From positions 460,431-524,430 of the forward strand of contig NZ_BMTD01000004.1 of NCBI RefSeq assembly GCF_014649495.1: DNA of 64,000 nucleotides, given 5' to 3'. Position 1 is the stretch's first letter. Every line of letters begins with the position of its first letter. Below are positions 36,903 to 44,679 of the stretch, one piece after another. The notes under the pieces were generated by a model. The model did no database searches, was not told the origin of the DNA, and saw nothing but the letters and a program-made list of their open reading frames with translations. The DNA comes from Streptomyces filipinensis (GTDB taxonomy: Bacteria; Actinomycetota; Actinomycetes; Streptomycetales; Streptomycetaceae). The translations under genes and the position numbers were made by a program.

Positions 36903-37858
36903 CGGGTGGCCTCCGCTTCGGTCGCCGCGGACGAGCCGATCAGGTTGAGGTAGATCTCTTCGAGGGTGGGCCGGTGCACCCGCAGTTCGGGCAGTTCGCC
37001 GACGCGCGCCTCGCGGGCCCACGGCAGCAGCACCGAGAGCAGGGCGGTCGGGGTGTGGGTGTGGATGCGCTGCAGCCCGTCGGCGGTGGGCGCCTCGGCC
37101 TCGGCGCCGTCCGGCAGCGGGGGCAGCCCCCGTCCGGCCAGTTCCGGCGGGATGCGGAAGGAGACGGTGGCGGGCGGTCGGGCGCTCCCGCCCAGCTCGG
37201 CGATCGGCCCGCACTGCACCACCTGTCCGGCCACGATCACCGCCGCCCGGCGGGCCAGGGCCTCCGCCTCGTCCAGGTAGTGCGTGGTGAGCACCGTGGT
37301 GCGGCCGCGGTCGGCGAAGTAGCGGACCAGGTCCCACGCCTCGCGCCGGGCCACCGGGTCGAGACCGGTGGTGGGCTCGTCGAGGAAGATCAGGTCCGGG
37401 TCGCCGACGATACCGACGGCCACATCGAGCCGGCGGGCCTGGCCGCCGGAGAGGTCGGTGCTCTGCTTCTTCGCGTGCTTGCCGAGGCCCACCATGTCCA
37501 GGACCTGGCCGACCGGCAGCGGGTGGGGGTAGAACGCCGCGAAGTGGGCCACCACCTCACGTACGGTCAGATCGGTGTAGGCGCCGGTGGTCTGCGGGAC
37601 CACCCCGATCCTGGCGCGCCACTCGCGCCGGTCCTCGGCCGGGTCGCAGCCGAGGACCCGCACGTCGCCGTCGGTGCGCCGGCGGATGCCCTCCAGGATC
37701 TCGACGGTCGTCGTCTTGCCGGCGCCGTTCGGCCCCAGCAGTGCGAAGACCTCTCCCGGCTCGACATCCAGATCCAGCCCGCGCACGGCATGCCAGTCGC
37801 CATAACTCTTGCGAAGGCCGCGCACGGTGATGGGGTTGTCCCCGACGGCGGTTGTCAC
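36899..37858 (-). CDS. ABC-2 exporter ATP-binding protein, DrrA type
   Basis: 319-aa ATPase. Walker A GPNGAGKTTT, signature DLSGGQARRLDVAVGI, Walker B LIFLDEPTTGLDP and switch His LTTHYLDEA are present. The C-terminal regulatory extension (about residues 220-319) is typical of DrrA. Two consecutive GTG codons are possible; I prefer the second (37858) because GAGGAG is five bases upstream, versus two for the first (37861). It lies 38 bp downstream of the precursor gene and partners the overlapping permease. Confidence 0.92.
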   Translation of the reverse strand: MTTAVGDNPITVRGLRKSYGDWHAVRGLDLDVEPGEVFALLGPNGAGKTTTVEILEGIRRRTDGDVRVLGCDPAEDRREWRARIGVVPQTTGAYTDLTVREVVAHFAAFYPHPLPVGQVLDMVGLGKHAKKQSTDLSGGQARRLDVAVGIVGDPDLIFLDEPTTGLDPVARREAWDLVRYFADRGRTTVLTTHYLDEAEALARRAAVIVAGQVVQCGPIAELGGSARPPATVSFRIPPELAGRGLPPLPDGAEAEAPTADGLQRIHTHTPTALLSVLLPWAREARVGELPELRVHRPTLEEIYLNLIGSSAATEAEATR

Positions 37859-37896
37859 CACGACTCCTCAGTAACTGGTGTGGCGGAACAGGTCGA

Positions 37897-38265
37897 TCAG
37901 GTGCAGCAGGAGCACGGGCAGCAGCAGGACGTGCCACCGGCCGCGATGTCCGACAGGTCGCCCTCGCTGAGCTCAGCGGTGTCGATCTGCGGGGTCTCCG
38001 GGATGTGGAACTCGAAGCGGCCGGTCTCCAGGCCCGCCTCGTAGAGGTCCACCTGCTTCTCGAGGTTGCCCTCGTGCTCGCCCTCGGGGACCGTCGTGAC
38101 GATGACGATCTCCGCCTCGGCGGGCAGCTCCAGGCCGGCCTCGGCCAGCGCCGCACGAGCGTCGGTACGCAGCCGGGCCGCGTACTCCTCGCTCGACCAG
38201 GCGCTGATGAGCGCGCGGGTGTAGCCGTTGACGAACTCGGCCCGCTTCCTCTGGTCCATAGCCAT
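37897..38265 (-). CDS. NHLP-type TOMM precursor peptide, core TSCCCPCSCCT
   Basis: 122-aa ribosomal precursor. Residues 1-111 resemble the nitrile-hydratase alpha-like leader (NHLP), for example YAARLRTDARAALAEAGLEL followed by PAEAEIVIVTTVPEGEH and HIPETPQIDTAEL. The leader ends DLSDIAAGG, a double-Gly site for the C39 peptidase. The remaining 11 residues, 112-122, are TSCCCPCSCCT: six Cys, two Ser, two Thr and one Pro, so ten of eleven positions could become azoles. ATG 38265 has AAGGAG five bases upstream. It is transcribed with the ABC-2 exporter and divergent from a P450 across region B. Confidence 0.95.
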   Translation of the reverse strand: MAMDQRKRAEFVNGYTRALISAWSSEEYAARLRTDARAALAEAGLELPAEAEIVIVTTVPEGEHEGNLEKQVDLYEAGLETGRFEFHIPETPQIDTAELSEGDLSDIAAGGTSCCCPCSCCT

Positions 38266-38563
38266 ACGAACTCCTTGATGGATTCCGGATTCTTAGGCCG
38301 GCAGTTGTTTCCGCCTGCCGACGAATTAGAGATTCGCATGCCACGGAAAGGCATGCCAAGACCTCAGTTCCGGCCTCCGGGAGTAAGTATTGAGCAGGTC
38401 AGCGTGGTGCGATAGATTTTCATCGGAAAGCAGCCGTGAATACGCATTCAATTACGTAGGGAATGCGTATCGCGCGGCCCGGAGTACGTATTCTCCGTTT
38501 CGATTGCGTATCCGGCGTACGTATTCGGCCGGAGCCAGACCGCAGAGGGGGACGGTCCTCGAC
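38266..38563. other. Divergent promoter region of precursor and P450
   Basis: 298 bp with no gene. The precursor-proximal half (38270-38430) is notably A/T-richer than the block and probably holds the strong precursor promoter. The P450-proximal half carries the TACGTA-type sites of region B. Confidence 0.6.
38438..38526. promoter_or_regulatory. TACGTA-centred palindromic sites, region B
   Basis: Six sites: GAATACGCATTC (38438-38449), AATTACGTAGGG (38450-38461), GAATGCGTATCG (38461-38472), GAGTACGTATTC (38482-38493), GATTGCGTATCC (38502-38513) and GCGTACGTATTC (38515-38526). All fit the palindrome GAATACGTATTC with few mismatches. Centre spacings of 12, 11, 21, 20 and 13 bp are close to multiples of the helical repeat, as expected for cooperative binding on one DNA face. 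Confidence 0.68.
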
Positions 38564-39904
38564 ATGAGTCCGTATGCACAGCCCGGCGTACTGCCGCCGG
38601 GGCCGGGGGAGGTGGACCTGGAACTGATGCGGCGTTCGCCGCTGGCCTTCATCGAGGGGCTGGCCCGCGAGTACGGGGACGTCACCCGGCACCACGCCGA
38701 CGGCGACACCGTCTACCTGCTCAACCAGCCCGAGCTGGCCCGGCACGTCCTGAAGGACAACGGCGCCAACTACACCAAGGAGGAGACGCCGGACGACCGG
38801 ATGCTCCGTCCGCTGCTCGGCAACGGTCTGCTCACCAGCAACGGTGAGGACTGGGCCCGGCAGCGCCGGCTCACCGCGCCGGCCTTCCGCCCGAGCTCCG
38901 TGAAGACCTTCGACGGCATCGTCACCGAAGCCACCGAACGGATGCTGGCGCGCTGGCAGGGCGCCATGGCCTCGGGCACGCCGCTCGCGGTCGACCACCA
39001 CCTGACCGCGCTGACCCTGACCATCCTCACCCGGGCCATCCTGGGCTCCGACATCGACGGCATCGGCGAGGGTTTCGGCAGCGCGGTCGACGCCGTCAAC
39101 CGCTGTATCGGGCACTACGTACCCGATCCCGACCCCGACCCGGCGGACACCGCGCAGCGGCAACGCGGCTTCCAGCAGGCCAGGTTCTTCCTCGACTCGG
39201 TGACCCGCACCCTGATCGCGGCGCGCCGCGCGGGCGGTCCCGCGGGGCCGGAGAACGAGGCGACGCTGCTGGACCGGATGATGTCCAGCAGCCACCTGGT
39301 CTCCGACACCGACCTGCGGGACCAGGTGCTGACCATCGTCATGGCCGGGCACGAGACCACGGCGAAGGCCCTGACCTGGACCCTCTACCTGCTGGACCGT
39401 CATCCCGAGGAAGCCGCCCGGGTCCGTGAGGAGGCCGACCGGGTGCTCGGCGGCCGTCCGCCCACCGCCGCCGACCTGAACCGGCTGCCGGTCTGCCGGC
39501 GCGCGGTGATGGAGGCGATGCGGCTCTACCCGCCGGTGTGGCTGATCTCCCGGCGCGCGGTCGGCGCCGACGAGATAGGCGGCTACCGGGTCGACCCCGG
39601 CACGCTGGTCTGCGTCAGCCAGTGGGTGCTGCACCGTCACCCCGACCACTGGGAGGCCCCGGAGGCGTTCCGGCCCGACCGCTTCGACGGCGCCGACCTG
39701 CCCAGCCACCTCTATCTGCCCTTCGGCGGCGGCGACCGGATCTGCGTCGGGCAGCACCTGGCGATGCTGGAGGCGGTGCTGGTGCTGGCGATGCTGACGC
39801 AGTCGGTGCGGCTGAGCCTGGTCCCCGGCTTCCCGGTCGAGCCGGAGGCGCTGGTGACCCTGCGTCCCCGGCACGGCATGCAGATGATCGCGAGTCCCCG
39901 GTGA
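38564..39904 (+). CDS. Cytochrome P450, CYP102/CYP4-like haem domain
   Basis: 446-aa P450. The I-helix AGHETTAKALTW, K-helix EAMR in VMEAMRLYPPVW and haem loop FGGGDRICVGQHLAM are all canonical. The loop form FGGGDRICVG and the GLLTSNGEDWARQRRLTAPA block resemble the CYP102/CYP4-like branch rather than typical actinobacterial CYP105/107. No fused reductase. ATG 38564 follows GAGGGGGA. The stop overlaps the methyltransferase GTG by 4 nt, so the two steps are probably linked. Confidence 0.92.
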   Translation: MSPYAQPGVLPPGPGEVDLELMRRSPLAFIEGLAREYGDVTRHHADGDTVYLLNQPELARHVLKDNGANYTKEETPDDRMLRPLLGNGLLTSNGEDWARQRRLTAPAFRPSSVKTFDGIVTEATERMLARWQGAMASGTPLAVDHHLTALTLTILTRAILGSDIDGIGEGFGSAVDAVNRCIGHYVPDPDPDPADTAQRQRGFQQARFFLDSVTRTLIAARRAGGPAGPENEATLLDRMMSSSHLVSDTDLRDQVLTIVMAGHETTAKALTWTLYLLDRHPEEAARVREEADRVLGGRPPTAADLNRLPVCRRAVMEAMRLYPPVWLISRRAVGADEIGGYRVDPGTLVCVSQWVLHRHPDHWEAPEAFRPDRFDGADLPSHLYLPFGGGDRICVGQHLAMLEAVLVLAMLTQSVRLSLVPGFPVEPEALVTLRPRHGMQMIASPR

Positions 39905-40770
39905 CGGCCGCGAGCCGGGGCGCCGCGATCGGCGGCTCCTACGACCCGGCGCACACGACCGGCGGCGGACTGTCCGGCGAACTGGCCCGGCTGGAGGCAC
40001 AGGCCGAGCTCTCCTTCGCCGAGGAACTGCACGTCCTGCGCGGCCTCGGCATCGACACCGCGGCGACGGTGCTGGAGCTGGGCGCGGGCCCGGGAGCGGT
40101 CACCCGCAGGCTCCGGGCCGCCCTGCCGGGGGCCGAGCTGATCGCCGTGGACATCGACCCGGAGCTGCTCGCCCACGCCGAGGGTGCCGCCGACCGGCTG
40201 ATCGTCGCCGACGCGGCCGCCCTGCCGCTGCCCGACCACAGCGTGGACTTCGTCCTGCTGCGTTACGTCCTGCAGCACGTGGCACGGCCCGAGCAGGTGC
40301 TCACGGAGGTCCTGCGCGTGCTGCGCCCCGGCGGAGTCGTCGCGGTCACCGACGTCGACGACGGGTGCTGGGGGACCGCCCACCCCTCGTATCCCGAACT
40401 GGCCGGTGTGCACGCCCGGATGGCCGCGGCCCAGGCGGCGGCCGGCGGGGACCGCTCGATCGTGCGACGCCTGCCCGCGCTGCTCGCCTCGGCCGGCTTC
40501 GACCGGCCGGTGCTGCGGCCCTTCGCCACCACCAACGCCGACCACCCCACCGAGGCGTTCGCCCCCCATCTCGGACCCCAGCGGCTGGAACCGCTGGTCG
40601 CCTCCGGGGACCTGGGACTGCGCGAACTGGCTCTGGCCGCGGACCGCTGGAAGCGGTTCCGGACGGACCCGCTGGCCTGGGTGATGCTGCTCGGCTTCAC
40701 AGTCGCCGCGACCGCTCCGGCCGGCCGCGGTCCCCGGAAGAACCACCGCACAGAAGGAGCCCCGAGTTGA
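39901..40770 (+). CDS. SAM-dependent class I methyltransferase
   Basis: 289-aa methyltransferase with SAM motif I VLELGAGPGAVTRRL, acidic loop LIAVDIDPELLAHAEG and post-II LLRYVLQHVARPEQVLTEVL. It could N-, O- or C-methylate the azole peptide or a hydroxyl introduced by the preceding P450. GTG 39901 overlaps the P450 stop. The last codons overlap the TTG of a small membrane protein. Confidence 0.9.
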   Translation: MTAASRGAAIGGSYDPAHTTGGGLSGELARLEAQAELSFAEELHVLRGLGIDTAATVLELGAGPGAVTRRLRAALPGAELIAVDIDPELLAHAEGAADRLIVADAAALPLPDHSVDFVLLRYVLQHVARPEQVLTEVLRVLRPGGVVAVTDVDDGCWGTAHPSYPELAGVHARMAAAQAAAGGDRSIVRRLPALLASAGFDRPVLRPFATTNADHPTEAFAPHLGPQRLEPLVASGDLGLRELALAADRWKRFRTDPLAWVMLLGFTVAATAPAGRGPRKNHRTEGAPS

Positions 40771-40952
40771 ACCCCAACCTCAAGATCTTCATCACCATCT
40801 TCTGCTACATCAGCGGGGTGGCCGGACTGGTCACCGCGGTGACGGACGCCGCCCACAAGCCCGCGCAGACCACGGCCGCGATCATCGCCGGAGTGATAGG
40901 CGTGGCCTTCCTGCTCGGCGGACTGGCGCTGACCCGCAAGCCGCGCTACTGA
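40767..40952 (+). CDS. 61-aa two-helix membrane protein
   Basis: Begins NPNLKIFITIFCYISGVAGL and has two hydrophobic segments, FITIFCYISGVAGLVTAV and IIAGVIGVAFLLGGLALT, ending TRKPRY. TTG 40767 overlaps the methyltransferase stop and has AGAAGGAG upstream. I do not recognise the family. Size, topology and position at the end of a tailoring operon would fit an immunity or exporter accessory protein (inference). Confidence 0.7.
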   Translation: MNPNLKIFITIFCYISGVAGLVTAVTDAAHKPAQTTAAIIAGVIGVAFLLGGLALTRKPRY

Positions 40953-40961
40953 TCCCCACCC

Positions 40962-41004
40962 CGTGCGCGGGCGGCCGGCCAGGAGCGCCGGCCGTCCGCG
41001 CACG
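40962..41004 (+). terminator. Terminator after the P450-methyltransferase operon
   Basis: 18-bp stem with one G-U pair (40962-40979 with 40987-41004), ten bases after the stop. Confidence 0.85.
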
Positions 41005-41043
41005 CGCGTGTACGGCACCTGTCCGTACGGCACCCGCGCACAC

Positions 41044-41087
41044 GGCGGCGGCCCGGCGGTCGTCCATGACGCCGCCGGGCCGCCGCC
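41044..41087 (-). terminator. Terminator after the carbamoyltransferase gene
   Basis: Perfect 16-bp stem (41044-41059 with 41072-41087), 50 bp past the stop of the convergent gene. Confidence 0.78.
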
Positions 41088-41136
41088 CGGACCGATGTGT
41101 TCCCCTGTTCCCCCCCGTTCCGCTGTGCCCGCCGCC

Positions 41137-43236
41137 TCAGCGCCCGGCCCGCAGCGGATTGATCACGCCGAAGGCCCCGGTCAGGGTGGACGGCGAGTCG
41201 AACGAGGCGCCGGGTCCGTGGGTGCGGCGGAAGCTGTCGACCAGCCCCGCGAAGGACGGGTCGGCCTTCGCGCGGTAGGCCGCCAGCAGATTGACCCGCT
41301 CCACGGTCGACAGCTCCTGCTCGGCACGCAACCCGTGGCTGCGGGCCAGCAGGAACATGCCCTCGACCGTGTAGCCGTCGTCCAGCCAGCTCTGCCACAG
41401 CGCGTCCCGGTCCGCCTCCTGACCGGTGAACCAGGCCAGCTCCCGGGGCCGCGGCCGGGTGGGGGCGGCCGCCGGCGGCACCGGTTCGGGCCGCAGCTCG
41501 ATCCGCCGGCCGCTGATGTAGGCCACCGCCACGCCCTTGCGGACACAGAAGGTGAGTGCTTCGGCGGCGGTGTCCACGACGGCCTCGCCCCTGTCGTTGA
41601 GCGAGGTGTTGCAGAGAACGGGCACACCGCTCGCCGCGTGGAAGGCGGTCAGCGCCCGGTGCAACAGCGGGTTGGCGTCCCGGGTGAGGGTCTGGTGCCG
41701 CGCCGACCCGTCCAGGTGGACCACGGCGGGCACCCGGTCGCGGACCTCGGGCCGCACCTGGACCGCTTCCAGCATGTACGGCGACTCCCGGTCGCAGGCG
41801 AACCAGGCGCCGGCCTCCTCGGCCAGCACCACGGGGGCGACGGGACGCCACCACTGACGCTGCTTGTACGTGTTCAGCAGGTCCTTGACGGCCAGGGAGC
41901 GCGGGTCACCGAGCAGGCTGCGGTGCCCGAGGGCACGCGGCCCGAGCTCGGCCGGCCCGTCCGCCCAGGCGACCACGGAGCCGCTGACGTCCACGGCGAA
42001 CTGCTCGGGGGAGAAGTCCGACACCGACGCGATCCACGGCTCGAACTCCTCCAGCGCCGCGTCGAGGTCGGTGATGTCGCGGCCGTGGTACGCGGTGTCG
42101 ATCCGCAGTTCGGCGCGGTCCAGCACCCCTGTTCCGTACAGGCCGAGCAGGCCGAGGCCGATGCCCTGCCCCGAGTCGTTGGCGCAGGGCGGGGTGAGCA
42201 GGCCGCGGAAGCCGAAGTGGTCCATCAGCAGGGTGTTGGTGGGGCAGTTGAGCGCGTAGCCGCCGCTGGTGGCCAGATAGCTCTCCTGCGCACGCACCCC
42301 GCCGAGCTCCAGCAGCCGCTCGACGTTGCGCACCGCGACCAGCTCGGAGCAGCGCTGCACCACCTTCATCGCGGCGCTGCGCAGGTTGTCCTCACGGCTG
42401 AGCGCGCTGTCCAGCGCGCTGTCCGGCACGGCCGCCAGCTGACGCTCCGCCTCGGCGACGATCTCGCGGACCAGCGCGAAGGCGCCCTTCCACGGCTGGG
42501 TCGCGGAACCGCCGTGGAGGCTGAGCTCCTTGACGGCGCGTTCGGCGTCGAAGTCGATGGTGGTACGAGAGGCGGAGGCCAGCGCCATCAGCGAGCCCGG
42601 CTCCAGCCCGAAGAGCGTCTCCGCGGCCGTGTAGAGCGGTCCGGGAGACTCCACCGGCGCGAACCGGAGGTCTCCGGCACGGGAGACGCAGCCCGCGTAC
42701 CAGTACGGGTTGGGCCGCTGCTCCTGGACGTAGTCCGGCAGCGCGTCCATGGCGAGCCCGACGATCTGCTCCTCGCGGAAGACCCGGGTGTCCCGCAGGA
42801 TCCCGCTGAACAGGTGGGCGAGGCTGTGCAGCGGGAAGTCCTCGGCGCCCTCGGGCACCGGCACCTGCCGGGCGCCCGGCAGACCGGGCGTCCCCCAGGT
42901 GGCGCTGAGGTCCGACAGGCCGATGCCCTCGTCGGCGAGCAGCCCGCCGAGGAACGCCTCGGCGCGCTCCGGCGTGTAGAGCGGCCAGAAATGGTGCTTC
43001 TGGCCGCTGACGCGCTCCAGTTCCCACACCCGCCGCAGCGAGACCGCGTCGCCGCGCCGCTCCCACAGCGCGACATTCTGGTCGTGCCGCACGGAGAACA
43101 CCGCGCCGGGTCCGGGTGGCGTCAGATAGCAGGAGAGGAAGTATTCCGTTGCGTCCGCTGCGCCGGTGTCCACCGCGAATTCCTCTTTCTGTCCGCCGAA
43201 TGCCGAAGGATTGGGAAAATACGACAATGCGGCCAT
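41137..43236 (-). CDS. O-carbamoyltransferase, NodU/CmcH/TobZ family
   Basis: 699 aa from ATG 43236. The N-terminal Kae1-like domain has the metal-binding SVRHDQNVAL and HSLAHLFSG blocks. The C-terminal YrdC-like part has GPRALGHRSLLGDPR, WWRPVAPVVL and SGVPVLCNTSLNDRGEAVV. The family uses carbamoyl phosphate and ATP to carbamoylate a hydroxyl, so the final product probably carries an O-carbamoyl group. The start is uncertain: no clear Shine-Dalgarno, and an in-frame ATG at 43329 would place region C sites inside the gene, so I prefer 43236. Confidence 0.9.
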   Translation of the reverse strand: MAALSYFPNPSAFGGQKEEFAVDTGAADATEYFLSCYLTPPGPGAVFSVRHDQNVALWERRGDAVSLRRVWELERVSGQKHHFWPLYTPERAEAFLGGLLADEGIGLSDLSATWGTPGLPGARQVPVPEGAEDFPLHSLAHLFSGILRDTRVFREEQIVGLAMDALPDYVQEQRPNPYWYAGCVSRAGDLRFAPVESPGPLYTAAETLFGLEPGSLMALASASRTTIDFDAERAVKELSLHGGSATQPWKGAFALVREIVAEAERQLAAVPDSALDSALSREDNLRSAAMKVVQRCSELVAVRNVERLLELGGVRAQESYLATSGGYALNCPTNTLLMDHFGFRGLLTPPCANDSGQGIGLGLLGLYGTGVLDRAELRIDTAYHGRDITDLDAALEEFEPWIASVSDFSPEQFAVDVSGSVVAWADGPAELGPRALGHRSLLGDPRSLAVKDLLNTYKQRQWWRPVAPVVLAEEAGAWFACDRESPYMLEAVQVRPEVRDRVPAVVHLDGSARHQTLTRDANPLLHRALTAFHAASGVPVLCNTSLNDRGEAVVDTAAEALTFCVRKGVAVAYISGRRIELRPEPVPPAAAPTRPRPRELAWFTGQEADRDALWQSWLDDGYTVEGMFLLARSHGLRAEQELSTVERVNLLAAYRAKADPSFAGLVDSFRRTHGPGASFDSPSTLTGAFGVINPLRAGR

Positions 43237-43258
43237 TGAATCATGCGCGGGAATGGGC

Positions 43259-43379
43259 GGTACATACTGAAATCCGGTGCGTGGATACGGCTTTCCGGTA
43301 CGTACCGGGGGCGATCGAGGGCTACGCATACGGCGCCGTGCGGCGCGTGGTCCGGGGGTGTTCGCGGCGTGTACGTACG
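43259..43379. promoter_or_regulatory. TACGTA-centred palindromic sites, region C
   Basis: Upstream of the carbamoyltransferase are GGTACATACTGA (43259-43270), the perfect 14-bp palindrome CCGGTACGTACCGG (43295-43308), GCTACGCATACGG (43321-43333) and GTGTACGTACGG (43369-43380). They match the motif of regions A and B. Confidence 0.58.
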
Positions 43380-43386
43380 GTGCTGA

Positions 43387-43647
43387 TCACCCCTCGTACA
43401 GGGTCAGTACCGCGCCGTCCACCTCGATGCGCCGGCCCGCTCGGAGGCCGTCGGTGCGCAGGGTGCGCAGACAGGTGTGGAACAGCTTCAGCTCGTCCGC
43501 GTCCAGGATCGCGGCGGCGAGGTCCAGCAGCGCGCTCACCGCGTCCTCGGTGAGCACCTGCGGCAGCTCGCCGGAGAGCAGGACGACCGATTCACCGGCG
43601 GGGCCCCGTACCACCGCGGTGGCCGGCCCGCCATGCACGAACAACAC
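43387..43647 (-). CDS. Small conserved-looking protein of unknown function
   Basis: 86 aa from GTG 43647, beginning LFVHGGPATAVVRGPAGESV, with a central Asp/Leu-rich helix region (EDAVSALLDLAAAILDADEL) and ending GAVLTLYEG. Codon use is normal and composition is protein-like, but I do not recognise the family. It lies 150 bp upstream of the carbamoyltransferase on the same strand and may be the right-hand edge of the cluster. Confidence 0.6.
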   Translation of the reverse strand: MLFVHGGPATAVVRGPAGESVVLLSGELPQVLTEDAVSALLDLAAAILDADELKLFHTCLRTLRTDGLRAGRRIEVDGAVLTLYEG

Positions 43648-43777
43648 GTTCCCCCCAAGGAGCCCGGGGTCGTGCGGCTGTCGCTCCTCGGGCAGGACGA
43701 GAGACTAGCGGGGGATCTCGGTCCATTCGGGCGCAGTTGCAATTTTTCCGGCGCGGGCTCTGTCGCGGCCGGCCGGG

Positions 43778-44185
43778 TTACTTCTCCGGTGCCGGCCCCG
43801 CGGAGCGGCCCAGCAGGGACTCGACCAGGGCGGCGACGTGCCGGCGGTCCTCCGCCGACAGCTGCTGCACGCTGGCGATGAGCAGGTCCACCTCCGGGTC
43901 GGCGGCCCGGGTGGCGGTGCGGTCGCCCTCCTGGCCGGCCGGGGCGCCGTAGACATGGATGCCGCAGGCCTCGGCCGCGGCGCGGCGCACGGTGTCGAGC
44001 GGCAGCTGGAGTCCCTTCGCCAGGCCTTCCAGCGTGGTCGCCTGGGGCATGCGGACGACCCGGTCGGTGGTGGCCAGGTGGTGGACGGTGGAGCGGGGTA
44101 CGCCGCCGCGCCGCGCCACGTCGCCGTAGGACCAGCCCTGGCGGTCGAGACGCTCACGGATCAACTGCTGCAGTGCGTTGGCCAC
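43778..44185 (-). CDS. XRE-family helix-turn-helix regulator
   Basis: 135-aa DNA-binding protein. The N-terminal helix-turn-helix (LDRQGWSYGDVARRGGVPRS, then TVHHLATTDR) precedes a helical C-terminal region ending LLGRSAGPAPEK. GTG 44185 start. It is divergent from the twin-peptide genes by 233 bp, so it could control them; this is inference from position only. Confidence 0.85.
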   Translation of the reverse strand: MANALQQLIRERLDRQGWSYGDVARRGGVPRSTVHHLATTDRVVRMPQATTLEGLAKGLQLPLDTVRRAAAEACGIHVYGAPAGQEGDRTATRAADPEVDLLIASVQQLSAEDRRHVAALVESLLGRSAGPAPEK

Positions 44186-44418
44186 CGAAGTCCACTTCCT
44201 GCTCGCCGCTCGACCGGACCGTCCCTGTCGGCGCCGATTCTACGGGCGGGTAGCCGGGCCGCCGAAAGGGTGATTCACCGAACGGGTTGCGGAGCGGCAC
44301 CGCGAGGGCCTAGTGTCCAATCTCGTTGGACAGTCCGTCCGACCAAGTTGGACAGAGTCCGGGGGGAACCTGACTCTCTCCGACCGGAACCGCCTGTTTC
44401 CCGAGGGGGAATCGACCC

Positions 44419-44634
44419 ATGTTGAACGCTCATGAGCTCGAAGCCGAGTCCGCGGAGCTGCTGCCCGGCCGTGAGGCACTCGGACGGCTGAAGTTCAGCT
44501 TCGGCAAGACGGTCAACGTCACCAAGCACGTCGCGAACATCAGCGCCCACAACGAGTCGGCCGCCCTGAACGACCACTCCTCGTGGTCCGTGGCCGACTC
44601 CGGCGCCTCCCAGAGCATCAGCGTCACCCAGTAA
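44419..44634 (+). CDS. Twin peptide 1 (71 aa), putative precursor or secreted-signal peptide
   Basis: Begins LNAHELEAESAELLPGREAL and contains LKFSFGKTVNVTKHVANISA, ending ASQSISVTQ. It has no signal peptide, no Cys and many Asn/Ser/His. It is 46 bp upstream of a near-identical second copy and precedes a membrane metalloprotease. The acidic, leader-like N-terminus and polar C-terminal half resemble a precursor peptide, but I do not know the family. GAGGGGGA sits eight bases before ATG 44419. Confidence 0.8.
   Translation: MLNAHELEAESAELLPGREALGRLKFSFGKTVNVTKHVANISAHNESAALNDHSSWSVADSGASQSISVTQ
44479..44588 (+). repeat. 110-bp perfect duplication, copy 1 (copy 2 at 44743-44852)
   Basis: From CTCGGACGGCTG to TCCTCGTGGTC the two peptide genes are identical at all 110 positions, including third codon positions, offset by 264 bp. 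This indicates a recent tandem duplication or gene conversion. Confidence 0.92.
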
Positions 44635-44679
44635 CGCCCGCGCACCACCCGACCGACACACCACGAAAGGAACACCACC

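Noticed and set aside
37897..38265. Thiopeptide or lanthipeptide precursor
   Set aside because: No LanB/LanM-type dehydratase, no pyridine-forming enzyme and no lanthionine cyclase in the block; the NHLP leader with NHLM export and SagB fits a linear or tailored azole peptide better.
43237..43329. N-terminal extension of the carbamoyltransferase to ATG 43329
   Set aside because: The added residues are not family-like, and the region carries the TACGTA palindromes, so it is more probably promoter.
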